Positions 35,676 through 43,545 of a DNA stretch of 64,000 nt are shown in pieces. The stretch's first letter is position 1. Each line of letters begins with the position of its first letter. Position numbers and translations under genes: made by a program. Under the pieces are notes generated by a model. That model worked only from the letters and a program-made list of their open reading frames with translations, had not been told where the DNA came from and did not search any database. The stretch covers positions 1,798,001 to 1,862,000 of the forward strand of contig CP095846.1 in NCBI GenBank assembly GCA_023100825.1, read 5' to 3'. This DNA comes from Nocardioidaceae bacterium SCSIO 66511 (GTDB lineage Bacteria > Actinomycetota > Actinomycetes > Propionibacteriales > Nocardioidaceae).

Positions 35676-37001
35676 TCACCATCGCGTGAGCAGCAGTAGC
35701 TGAACAAGTAGACCTGTTGCGGCCTGGCCGACGAGCATCGGGGTTCGCCACCGGCTCGGTAGTAGCGCCGGGAGCAGCAGCGCCCACAGGGTGAACGGCA
35801 TCCAGATCCGCTCGACCTCGGCCTTGCTCATACCCGAAAGGGTCGCGACCACGATGCACAGCAGAGACGCGCATCCCAGTACTGCAACTGGATTGCGCTC
35901 GCGCAGGCGCTCGAGCCCGGTGGGGATCGCGGCCCACGTGGCCAGGCCGGCGGTGAACGTCCAGGCGGCGAGATTCGCCCACACCCAGTACCCGTACTGG
36001 CGTCGGCTCGCCACACCGTCGTAGTAGCGCTCGTGCAGCACCGGGTACGCGTCCCACCAAGCGAAACCGGCGAGGGTGAACGCTGCGGCAACGGCCAACG
36101 CCCCGGCGCATGCCCACGGCAATGCGCGTACGGTGCCCGCGGCGATGAGGATCGCCACCGCGAGCAAGCCGAGAAGGACCAGCCCGTACGAGAGATACAC
36201 GCAGTAGCCGAGGAGCACGCCCGCCGGCACCGCGTACGCAGCGAGGGTACGTCCGCGGCGCCGCGATGCGAGCGCCAGCAGGGCAAGCCCCCACGTCGTG
36301 ACGGCGACGAACAACGCGTCTCCGCTGACGCCCATCCAGACGGCCATCGGCGCAAGTACCAGCCACGGTGCCGTACGTCGAGCGAGTGACTCGTCGCCGA
36401 GCGAGCGTACGGCGACAAGAGCGGCGATGACCGCGGTGGACCCGATGGTCATCACGGTCACGCCGATCCAGAACTCGTCGGTGATGCCGATGCGGTCGAG
36501 ACCGACGAACGCGAGGAGTGCACCCGGCGGATGTCCAGCGACGTGGATGAACCAGTGGTCGGGTGCGTCGAGCGGAATGCGGTCGATGAATCCCGAAAGG
36601 GCGTCGCTCACCGAGGTGACCCGTCGAGCGTCGTACACGTACTCGCCCGGTCGTTCCCACTGCTCGCTCAGCCCCTTGGTCCCGTCGACGTAGGCGAGCG
36701 TGAACGTCCAAAGCCAGCTCGCAATCCAGGTGACGGCGACGAATGGTCGCCATCCGAGCCGTTCGATCCGGTTCCACAGCGCGAGAGTGCCGACGGCGAC
36801 GGCTATCGGGAGGATTGCCCGCGCGTCGAGGCTGGGTACCCAGTTCGCGTGCAGGGGAGGGAACGGCTCGTACGCGGAGACTCCGACGTGCACATCGAGC
36901 CCCGACGTCAGAGGTATGAGGATCGCCGAAACGACGAGTGTCACGCCGACGAGGACAGATCCGAGCACCCATGCGTACGTATGGGTGCGCGGCGAGGTCA
37001 T
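35676..37001 (-). CDS. Multipass membrane protein, possibly GT-C-like glycosyltransferase
   Basis: The 441-residue protein has about ten or eleven hydrophobic spans. A conserved-looking extracytoplasmic segment (residues about 110-170) ends in WFIHVAGHPPG, with acidic and aromatic residues in the first large loop as in GT-C mannosyltransferases. I do not recognise the exact family. A comparable integral membrane protein lies near the glycosyltransferase/DUF2064 genes in mycobacteria. It is first in an operon with a two-component system. Leaderless-type start: TACCGT ends six bases before ATG 37001. Confidence 0.72.
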   Translation of the reverse strand: MTSPRTHTYAWVLGSVLVGVTLVVSAILIPLTSGLDVHVGVSAYEPFPPLHANWVPSLDARAILPIAVAVGTLALWNRIERLGWRPFVAVTWIASWLWTFTLAYVDGTKGLSEQWERPGEYVYDARRVTSVSDALSGFIDRIPLDAPDHWFIHVAGHPPGALLAFVGLDRIGITDEFWIGVTVMTIGSTAVIAALVAVRSLGDESLARRTAPWLVLAPMAVWMGVSGDALFVAVTTWGLALLALASRRRGRTLAAYAVPAGVLLGYCVYLSYGLVLLGLLAVAILIAAGTVRALPWACAGALAVAAAFTLAGFAWWDAYPVLHERYYDGVASRRQYGYWVWANLAAWTFTAGLATWAAIPTGLERLRERNPVAVLGCASLLCIVVATLSGMSKAEVERIWMPFTLWALLLPALLPSRWRTPMLVGQAATGLLVQLLLLTRW

Positions 37002-37007
37002 GGTTCG

Positions 37008-37105
37008 ACGGTAGACGGCAACACCGGTGGATCGCGCCGTGCTGAGGCGATGTCACCGGCTTGTCATCGTTCGGCGCTGATCTGCGGCACGGACATCCCT
37101 AAGGT
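37008..37105. promoter_or_regulatory. Divergent leaderless promoters of the membrane protein/TCS operon and the glycosyltransferase chain
   Basis: On the minus strand TACCGT (37008-37013) ends six bases before ATG 37001. On the plus strand TAAGGT (37100-37105) ends seven bases before ATG 37113. The 111-base gap thus serves two operons. No Shine-Dalgarno sequence is seen for either first gene. Confidence 0.55.
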
Positions 37106-37112
37106 CCAAAGC

Positions 37113-37781
37113 ATGAGCCAGTGCGACATCGTGATTCCGTGCCGCGACGAGGCGCCTGCGCTACCCGCGCTGTTGGCCCGGGTGCCCGCGGGCTTCCGGG
37201 CGATCGTCGTCGACAACGGATCGACGGACGACACGGCGACGGTGGCGCGTACGGCCGGCGCGACGGTGGTGTCAGAGCCGAGACCCGGGTACGGCGCGGC
37301 CGTCCATGCGGGAGTGCGCGCCGCGACCGGCGAGTACGTCGCGGTGATCGACGGTGACGGGTCGATGGATCCCGATGCACTCCGCAGACTGCATTCCGAC
37401 GTGCGAGCGGGCCGTGCAGACCTGGCCGTCGGTCGCAGACGGGCAGTCAGCGCGGGCGTGTGGCCATGGCACGCGCGCGTCGGCACGGCGCTGCTCGCCT
37501 GCCTGATCCGGCGTCGTACCGGACTCGCAATCCACGACCTGGCGCCGATGCGGGTGTGTCGGCGTGCCGACCTGATCGCGCTGGACGTACGCGACCGGCG
37601 GTTCGGCTACCCGCTCGAACTGATGATCCGAGCGGCGCGCTCCGGGTGGTCGGTACGCGAGCACGACATCGTCTACACCCGTCGGGCGCCGGGCACGCGC
37701 TCCAAGGTGTCCGGGAGTGTTCGGGGAACGGCGCTCACGATGCTGGACTTCGCGGGCGTACTACGCGAGGTGGGCAGATGA
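37113..37781 (+). CDS. Family 2 glycosyltransferase
   Basis: The 222-residue soluble protein has the GT-A fold pattern: IVIPCRDE at the start, VVDNGSTDDT (nucleotide binding) and the metal-binding VIDGDGSMD. It resembles dolichyl-/polyprenyl-phosphate sugar synthases but lacks C-terminal spans. ATG 37113 was chosen because the 194 codons upstream in frame lie antisense to the divergent membrane gene. It overlaps the DUF2064 gene by ATGA. Confidence 0.88.
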   Translation: MSQCDIVIPCRDEAPALPALLARVPAGFRAIVVDNGSTDDTATVARTAGATVVSEPRPGYGAAVHAGVRAATGEYVAVIDGDGSMDPDALRRLHSDVRAGRADLAVGRRRAVSAGVWPWHARVGTALLACLIRRRTGLAIHDLAPMRVCRRADLIALDVRDRRFGYPLELMIRAARSGWSVREHDIVYTRRAPGTRSKVSGSVRGTALTMLDFAGVLREVGR

Positions 37782-38446
37782 TGCGTTCCGATCCTGCCGT
37801 CCTGATCGTCGCCCGCGCCCCCGTACCGGGTGCGGCGAAGACCCGGCTGGCGGCGCACGTTGGCGACGAGGCGGCTGCGTCGCTCGCGGGTGCGGCCCTA
37901 CTCGACACCATCGATGCCGCCGGCGCTACCGGTTGGCCGGTCTGTGTTGCCATGACGGGCTCGCTCTCGGAGTCTCCGATGGGTGCTGAGGTCGAGGATT
38001 CGCTGGCGCCGCATCGGCTGATCAGCCAACGCGGTAAGGGATTTGCCGCACGGTTGGCCGCCGCGCATGCGGATGCCGACTACGGTGCCGGTGTCGTCCA
38101 GATCGGGATGGACACGCCGCAGTTGCACCCAGAGCTGCTGCACGAGAGCGGACGAGCGCTCGCGGATCACGAAGCGGTGCTGGGCCCGGCGCATGACGGC
38201 GGGTGGTGGCTACTAGCCCTGCGGCACGCCGCACACGCCGAGTGTCTGCACGAAGTGCCGATGTCGACCGAGCGTACGGGCGAGTTGACCAGGTCGGCAC
38301 TCCGTGCCCGTGGCGCAGGTGTTGTGGACGGCGCGGCGCTGACCGATGTGGACACGTGGGCGGATGCGCTCGAGGTGGCGACTATCGCACCGGACACACG
38401 ATTCGGGCGCGCGGTCGCACGACTCCGGGGCGATGGTCTCGGGTGA
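37778..38446 (+). CDS. DUF2064 protein (GT-A/TagA-like)
   Basis: The 222-residue protein has VLIVARAPVPGAAKTRL at the start and GMDTPQLHPELL plus GPAHDGGWWLLAL in the middle, hallmarks of DUF2064 proteins with a nucleotidyl-transferase-like fold. Function unproven; they accompany glycosyltransferases. Overlapping starts on both sides (ATGA with the glycosyltransferase, GTGA with the methyltransferase) tie it to the chain. Confidence 0.88.
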   Translation: MMRSDPAVLIVARAPVPGAAKTRLAAHVGDEAAASLAGAALLDTIDAAGATGWPVCVAMTGSLSESPMGAEVEDSLAPHRLISQRGKGFAARLAAAHADADYGAGVVQIGMDTPQLHPELLHESGRALADHEAVLGPAHDGGWWLLALRHAAHAECLHEVPMSTERTGELTRSALRARGAGVVDGAALTDVDTWADALEVATIAPDTRFGRAVARLRGDGLG

Positions 38447-39147
38447 GCGTCCCCGCGAAGAGCTCAGTGCAGTCTGAGCGATCGCTCCCGAGCGCGCTAC
38501 TGCGACGGTCGTCGGAGCAAGTGCGCCGGTCGGCGGGGGAGGCGCTCGACGCCGCGTACGCCGGTGAACCCTGCGAGGTCGTCCTCGAGGACGGCACCAT
38601 CCAGGCGCTGCCGGTCCGGCGTTGGCAGGATGACGCGGACGCGTCCGATCACGAGCTGTTCGTACGCCCCGCCGGGGGCGATGTACTCGACGTCGGTTGC
38701 GGGCCCGGCAGACTGACGTACGCGAACGCTGTCGCGGGTGCCCGGGCGACCGGGATCGACGTTTCGCACGAAGCGGTCAGGCAGACCCGCGCACGTGGCG
38801 CAAACGCCTTGCTGCACGATGTGTTCGAGTCGCTGCCAGGACGCTGGAACCACGTTCTGCTCGCTGACGGCAACGTCGGCATCGGGGGCGAGCCGGGCAG
38901 GTTACTGCGACGCTGCGCCGAGCTCGTTCACGAGGGCGGTCGCGTACTCGCTGAAGTCTCGGGTTACGGAGGCGTCGAACGACACGTACTGCGGCTGCGA
39001 GTCGGCGGGGACCTGAGCGAGGCGTACGCCTGGGCGACGGTAGGCGTCGATGCGATCGGGGCGTTGGCGATGACGGCCGGACTCCGCGTCGAGGACATCG
39101 CCTCGGTCGCCGGCCGCACAGTCGCCGTTCTCACCAGGGCGGTGTAG
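38443..39147 (+). CDS. Class I SAM-dependent methyltransferase
   Basis: The 234-residue protein has motif I VLDVGCGPGRL, an acidic residue at the end of beta-2 (GIDVSHEA) and a DGNVGIGG motif in place of the usual D-x-F. The N-terminal 60 residues carry an acidic LEDGT segment. Substrate unknown. The start is GTG 38443, overlapping the DUF2064 stop (GTGA). It is followed after three bases by the molybdopterin fusion gene. Confidence 0.85.
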   Translation: MSVPAKSSVQSERSLPSALLRRSSEQVRRSAGEALDAAYAGEPCEVVLEDGTIQALPVRRWQDDADASDHELFVRPAGGDVLDVGCGPGRLTYANAVAGARATGIDVSHEAVRQTRARGANALLHDVFESLPGRWNHVLLADGNVGIGGEPGRLLRRCAELVHEGGRVLAEVSGYGGVERHVLRLRVGGDLSEAYAWATVGVDAIGALAMTAGLRVEDIASVAGRTVAVLTRAV

Positions 39148-39150
39148 CCG

Positions 39151-40272
39151 ATGCGACTACCGAACGTCGACGACTTCTCGAGCCGCTTGCGCGGCCCGCA
39201 GGTCACCAGCCGAGTGGGCGTCTGGCTCGGGGTCACGATGACGGTCGCCTTCGCCACCGGGCTGTGGAGTCATTACCAATACGAGACTCCGTCCTGGTTG
39301 ACGCTGCCCGTGGGGCCGGTCTGGCTCTACCGGGTGACGCAGGGGCTGCATGTCATCTCCGGCACCGCGGCCATCCCGCTGCTGCTCGTCAAGCTGTGGT
39401 CGGTCTTTCCTCGGTTGTTCGTCCGGCCTCCCCGGCCGTCACGAGAGCTCGTGCTGCACCTGTTGGAACGCGGTTCGATCGCGTTGCTCGTCGCGTCTGC
39501 GGTCTTCCAGCTCGTCTCCGGAACGGTGAACATCTCGCAGTGGTACCCGTGGGACTTCAGCTTCCGGGCAACGCACTACGCGGTCGCATGGGTGTTCATC
39601 GGGGCACTTGCGATCCACATCGCAGTCAAGCTGCCGGTCGTACGCGAGGCCTTCTCGGGCGGTCTCGCCGAGCCGGGGGGTCCTGGCCTCAGCCGCCGCG
39701 GCCTGTTGCGCACGACCTGGGCAGCCGCCGGGCTCGCGATCCTCGCAACCGCCGGCCAGTCCGTTCCGTTGCTACGCAACGTCTCGGTTTTCGCGGTGCG
39801 ATCCGGTTCGGGTCCGCAGAGCTTGCCGGTCAACCGCTCGGCGGCTGCGGCAGGTGTCGAGCCGGTCGATGCTGGCTGGACGCTCGAGGTCGCGTACGAC
39901 GGAGTCACGCGGCGGTTCACCCGCGAGGAGCTCGAGCGTATGTCTCAGGCGACGGAAACGCTGCCGATCGCTTGTGTCGAGGGCTGGAGCGTTTCCGCGT
40001 CGTGGGAGGGGGTGCCGATCGCCGACCTGCTGGCGGCCGTCGGTGCGCCGACGTCATCTCGGGTCTATGTCTCGTCGATGCAGACCCGGGGTGCGTTCAG
40101 ATCGAGCGAGCTTCCTCCGCAGTTCGCGGCTGACCGACGTACGTTGCTCGCGTTGCGGCTCGGTGGCGACGACCTCGATCTCGATCACGGCTACCCCTGC
40201 CGGCTCATCGCCCCGAACCGGCCCGGCGTCATGCAGACCAAATGGGTGGATCGGCTGGAGGTGAGCGCGTGA
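39151..40272 (+). CDS. Cytochrome b-like / sulfite-oxidase-type molybdopterin oxidoreductase fusion
   Basis: The 373-residue protein has four or five spans in its first 170 residues with paired histidines, in a cytochrome b561/DMSO-reductase-subunit-like arrangement that could hold haem. An RR motif follows (S181-R182-R183-G184-L185-L186) before a further hydrophobic stretch, then a sulfite-oxidase-type Mo-cofactor domain (about 225-370) with the Mo-ligand cysteine C275 in IACVEGWS. This puts the Mo domain on the outer face, electrons passing to the membrane haem part. It is coupled by GTGA to the next gene. Confidence 0.82.
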   Translation: MRLPNVDDFSSRLRGPQVTSRVGVWLGVTMTVAFATGLWSHYQYETPSWLTLPVGPVWLYRVTQGLHVISGTAAIPLLLVKLWSVFPRLFVRPPRPSRELVLHLLERGSIALLVASAVFQLVSGTVNISQWYPWDFSFRATHYAVAWVFIGALAIHIAVKLPVVREAFSGGLAEPGGPGLSRRGLLRTTWAAAGLAILATAGQSVPLLRNVSVFAVRSGSGPQSLPVNRSAAAAGVEPVDAGWTLEVAYDGVTRRFTREELERMSQATETLPIACVEGWSVSASWEGVPIADLLAAVGAPTSSRVYVSSMQTRGAFRSSELPPQFAADRRTLLALRLGGDDLDLDHGYPCRLIAPNRPGVMQTKWVDRLEVSA

Positions 40273-40670
40273 GAGCGCTGCGTGGGGTGCTCGTCGTCGC
40301 CGGGATAGCGATGGTGTGTTTCGGGCTCTGGTCGATGCGGGAGTTCGAACTGGATCAGTTGACGTCTGCGTTCGGCTGGCTGGCCGGTGGTGTCGTCGTA
40401 CACGACTTCGTACTCGCCCCGGTCGTTGTCGGGCTCGGGCTCGTCCTGTTCAGGGTCGTTCCGGTGCGGATGCGTACGCCGCTCGTGGTGGCGTTCGTAC
40501 TGTGGGGGTCGTTGACCTTGATCGCGCTTCCGGCGATGAGCGGTCTCGGGGTACGCCCCGACAATCCGACGCTGCTCGACCGCTCGTACTTCACCGCGTG
40601 GGTGGTGCTCAGCGGCGTCACCGCCGCGGTGGTGGGTGCGTACGCCTGGTTCCGTCGAGCGCGAGACTGA
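40269..40670 (+). CDS. Small four-span membrane protein
   Basis: The 133-residue hydrophobic protein has four spans and no recognisable catalytic motif. GTG 40269 overlaps the molybdopterin fusion stop (GTGA), so it is probably a partner or assembly factor for it. I do not recognise a family. Confidence 0.75.
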   Translation: MRALRGVLVVAGIAMVCFGLWSMREFELDQLTSAFGWLAGGVVVHDFVLAPVVVGLGLVLFRVVPVRMRTPLVVAFVLWGSLTLIALPAMSGLGVRPDNPTLLDRSYFTAWVVLSGVTAAVVGAYAWFRRARD

Positions 40671-40704
40671 AGTCGAGCGGAACGAGCGGCGTGTCGGATT
40701 CGCA

Positions 40705-40720
40705 TCGAACAGGCGTTCGG
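40705..40720. promoter_or_regulatory. LexA (SOS) box upstream of recA
   Basis: TCGAAC-aggc-GTTCGg matches the actinobacterial/Gram-positive SOS box TCGAAC-N4-GTTCGA at every position but the last. It lies about 130 bases before the recA start. Confidence 0.85.
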
Positions 40721-40787
40721 CCTATTCTCGTCCACAGGTCGACGTGATCACGCCGCTTTTCCACAGCGGGCGCTTCGATGCGCACCG

Positions 40788-40810
40788 TTGTCGGTGGCTC
40801 GATCTAACGT
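40788..40810 (+). promoter_or_regulatory. LexA-independent DNA-damage promoter (RecA-NDp type) of recA
   Basis: TTGTCGGTG, eight bases, then TAACGT exactly fits the mycobacterial TTGTCRGTG-N8-TANNNT promoter that PafBC activates after DNA damage. TAACGT ends 41 bases before ATG 40852 and five bases before an in-frame ATG at 40816. Confidence 0.85.
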
Positions 40811-40851
40811 CGTAGATGACCGGCCGCGAACGAGAGATTGGGACCATTCAG

Positions 40852-41895
40852 ATGGCTGCTGGAGACCGCGACAAGGCACTCGAGACTGCGATCGCGCAGA
40901 TCGACAAGACGTACGGCAAGGGTTCGGTCATGCGGCTGGGCGACGGGTCGCGGGCGCCTGTCGAGGTGATCCCGACCGGCGCGACCGCACTCGATGTCGC
41001 GCTCGGCATCGGCGGCTTGCCGCGCGGGCGAGTCGTCGAGATCTACGGCCCTGAGTCGTCCGGTAAGACCACGGTGGCGTTGCACGCGGTGGCGAGCGCT
41101 CAGCGGGCGGGCGGTCTGGCCGCATTCGTCGACGCCGAGCATGCGCTCGACCCCGAGTACGCCAAGGCACTCGGCGTCGATACCGATGCGCTGCTGGTCT
41201 CTCAGCCCGACTCCGGCGAGCAGGCGCTTGAGATCGCCGACATGCTGGTCCGCTCCGGTGCGCTCGACATCATCGTGATCGACTCGGTCGCAGCGCTCGT
41301 GCCGCGCGCCGAGATCGAGGGCGAGATGGGCGATTCGCACGTCGGTCTGCAGGCGCGGCTGATGAGCCAGGCGTTGCGCAAGATGACCGGTGCGCTCAAC
41401 TCCGCCGGCACGACCTGCATCTTCATCAACCAGCTGCGCGAGAAGATCGGCGTCATGTTCGGTTCGCCCGAGACCACGACCGGCGGTAAGGCGCTCAAGT
41501 TCTACTCGTCGGTGCGCCTCGACGTACGCCGGATCGAGACGCTCAAGGACGGCACCGACATGGTCGGCAACCGCACCCGGGTCAAGGTGGTCAAGAACAA
41601 GATGGCCCCGCCGTTCAAGCAGGCCGAGTTCGACATCATGTACGGCAAGGGCATCAGCCGCGAGGGCAGCCTGATCGACGTCGGCGTCGAAGCCGGCCTG
41701 ATTCGTAAGGCCGGCGCCTGGTACACCTACGAGGGCGATCAGCTCGGCCAGGGCAAGGAGAACGCCCGCAAGTTCCTGCTCGACAACCCCGACCTCGGCA
41801 ACGAGATCGAGAAGAAGATCAAGGAGCACTTCGGCGTCGAGGCCGCGGCCGATGAGCCGGCGGTTGTCGAGGAGCCCGTGAACGTCGACTTCTGA
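40852..41895 (+). CDS. recA: Recombinase RecA
   Basis: The 347-residue protein forms the strand-exchange filament and co-protease that triggers LexA self-cleavage. Walker A GPESSGKT is at 66-73; the L1/L2 region and the RecA signature ([14 protein letters not shown]) are intact, and no intein is present. Start ATG 40852 gives the usual [10 protein letters not shown]. An in-frame ATG at 40816 would add twelve residues and could be used on a leaderless transcript, but the added codons have mixed third positions. Two damage-responsive control sites lie upstream. recX follows after 17 bases. Confidence 0.98.
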   Translation: MAAGDRDKALETAIAQIDKTYGKGSVMRLGDGSRAPVEVIPTGATALDVALGIGGLPRGRVVEIYGPESSGKTTVALHAVASAQRAGGLAAFVDAEHALDPEYAKALGVDTDALLVSQPDSGEQALEIADMLVRSGALDIIVIDSVAALVPRAEIEGEMGDSHVGLQARLMSQALRKMTGALNSAGTTCIFINQLREKIGVMFGSPETTTGGKALKFYSSVRLDVRRIETLKDGTDMVGNRTRVKVVKNKMAPPFKQAEFDIMYGKGISREGSLIDVGVEAGLIRKAGAWYTYEGDQLGQGKENARKFLLDNPDLGNEIEKKIKEHFGVEAAADEPAVVEEPVNVDF

Positions 41896-41912
41896 GCTGT
41901 CGAGCCGCGGTC

Positions 41913-42551
41913 ATGAAACCCGATCCGTCCGATTGGCACACCCCCGCTGGCCCGCACGTTTCGGCCCCGTCTGCGCGCAAAACGGGGCAGAAACGTGCGG
42001 CCCACGGGGGCAGGCGGGGCAGGCGTACCCGCGAACCCGACGACGCCGAGGCACGCGATCTCGGGCCCGACGCCGATCCGGAGTCCGTTGCGCGCAAGAT
42101 CCTGCTGCAGCGGCTGACCGAGCAGCCCCGCAGTCGTGCCGAGCTCGAGCGAGCGCTCGCCAAGCGTGATGTGCCCGACGACGTGGCCAGCCGACTGCTC
42201 GACAGATTCGAGGACGTCGGGCTGGTCGACGACGAGGCGTTCGCGCGGGCATGGGTCGACTCGCGCCAGCGCACCCGCGGGCTCGCCGGGCGGGCGCTCG
42301 CGCAGGAGTTACGTCGCAAGGGCGTCGAGGACGACGTCGTACGTGAGACCGTCGACGACATCGACCCCGAGACCGAACGCGAGAACGCGCGCTCGCTCGT
42401 CCGAAAGAAGCTGCGGTCGGTCCGCTCGCTCGACCGGCAGGTGCAGGTGCGCCGGCTCGCCGGCATGCTCGCGCGCAAGGGCTATTCGTCGGGCCTGGCG
42501 TACGCCGTGATCCGCGAAGAGCTCGACGTCGAGCTCGACCCCGACCTCTGA
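41913..42551 (+). CDS. recX: Regulatory protein RecX
   Basis: Binds RecA filaments and limits their activity. The 212 residues contain the three-helix RecX repeats from about residue 55 (ARKILLQRLTEQPRSRAELE...LVDDEAFARAWVDSR). The first 50 residues are not conserved and are encoded by a large inverted repeat. No in-frame ATG, GTG or TTG exists between that repeat and the conserved part, so ATG 41913 must be used unless initiation is unusual. The hairpin could lower RecX expression relative to RecA. Confidence 0.93.
   Translation: MKPDPSDWHTPAGPHVSAPSARKTGQKRAAHGGRRGRRTREPDDAEARDLGPDADPESVARKILLQRLTEQPRSRAELERALAKRDVPDDVASRLLDRFEDVGLVDDEAFARAWVDSRQRTRGLAGRALAQELRRKGVEDDVVRETVDDIDPETERENARSLVRKKLRSVRSLDRQVQVRRLAGMLARKGYSSGLAYAVIREELDVELDPDL
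41941..42010. repeat. 70-base imperfect inverted repeat inside the recX 5' coding region
   Basis: Arms 41941-41970 and 41982-42010 match at about 26 of 30 positions, with a perfect CCGCACGTTTC core and a second GCCCCGT core. The loop is about 11 bases. It may act as an attenuator between recA and recX or be a palindromic element captured into coding sequence. Confidence 0.8.
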
Positions 42552-42576
42552 GCGGAGATCCGCGTACGCTCGGCAT

Positions 42577-43545
42577 ATGTGGCGCTACGCCGCGACGATG
42601 TCACTCGGCCTGGTACTGCTGACGGCCTGCAGCGACGAGCCCGATCGGCCGGAGCGGCCGTCGGAGCCTTCGGCCACTGAGTCGTCGACCGAGCCACCGG
42701 GCGACGACTCGATGGAGGGTTCGCCGAAACAGCAGCTGAAGCCGTTCGATCCGGACGCCGTTCGCGCAGACGTACGCCGACTCGCGAACGACATCGGGCC
42801 ACGCGAAGCCACGTCGGCAGGCTTCCGACGCGCCACGCGTTTCGTCTCCCAGCGACTCGCGTCGCTGGGCTACGACGTGCGCCGCACCCGCGTGCCCGTG
42901 CCGGCGGGCGACTCCTGGGGCGTGCCGGTTGAAGCCGGCACGTCCTACAACGTGATCGCCGACCCGCCGGACTTCGACCCTCATTCGCCCTACCGCATAG
43001 TCGGCGCACACCTCGACTCGGTCGCGGTCTCTCCGGGCGCCGAGGACAACGCGTCCGGAACGTCCGTCGTCCTCGAGCTGGCTCGGGTCGCAGCCGAACG
43101 CACGCCGGCCGTACCCGTGCGGTTCATCGCGTTCGGCGCGGAGGAGCCGCGCGGGGAGGGTGACAATCTGCACCACTTCGGCTCTCGCAAGTTCGTACGC
43201 CAGCTGTCGGGCGCCGAGCGCAACAGCCTCGACGGCATGGTCTCGCTTGATCGGGTAGGAGTACGCGCTGCCGCGGTGCCGATCTGCCTCGCCGGTTCCG
43301 ACGGTGGCGATCTGCGACGCGAGGTCGTACGCTCCGCGCGCGCTCTGCGCATCCCCTCCACACAATGCGAAGGCCGAGCCAGCGACCACTGGTCGTTCGA
43401 GCGGGCGGGCCTGTCCGCGGTCCGGCTCGGCAGCGTCCCGTACGCCGGCTACCACTCGGCGCAGGACAGACCGCACTACGTCGACCGTCGCCAGGTTCGG
43501 CGCGTCGGCCGCATCATGTGGCGATGGCTGCAGTCATCGCGTTGA
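42577..43545 (+). CDS. M28-family metallopeptidase, lipoprotein
   Basis: The 322-residue exported aminopeptidase-like protein has a lipobox ending at C18 (LLTAC) and an acidic low-complexity linker (20-60), then the M28 domain with zinc ligands visible in GAHLDS, GAEDNASG, FGAEEP, SLDRVG and the final YHSAQD. All co-catalytic positions are present. Leaderless-type start: TACGCT (42565-42570) ends six bases before ATG 42577. It overlaps the convergent CapA gene by 12 bases. Confidence 0.88.
   Translation: MWRYAATMSLGLVLLTACSDEPDRPERPSEPSATESSTEPPGDDSMEGSPKQQLKPFDPDAVRADVRRLANDIGPREATSAGFRRATRFVSQRLASLGYDVRRTRVPVPAGDSWGVPVEAGTSYNVIADPPDFDPHSPYRIVGAHLDSVAVSPGAEDNASGTSVVLELARVAAERTPAVPVRFIAFGAEEPRGEGDNLHHFGSRKFVRQLSGAERNSLDGMVSLDRVGVRAAAVPICLAGSDGGDLRREVVRSARALRIPSTQCEGRASDHWSFERAGLSAVRLGSVPYAGYHSAQDRPHYVDRRQVRRVGRIMWRWLQSSR

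Noticed and set aside
40816-40851. Twelve extra N-terminal residues of RecA from ATG 40816
   Set aside because: RecA homologues start at the [10 protein letters not shown] position and the extra codons have mixed third bases. A leaderless start there is possible but not preferred.
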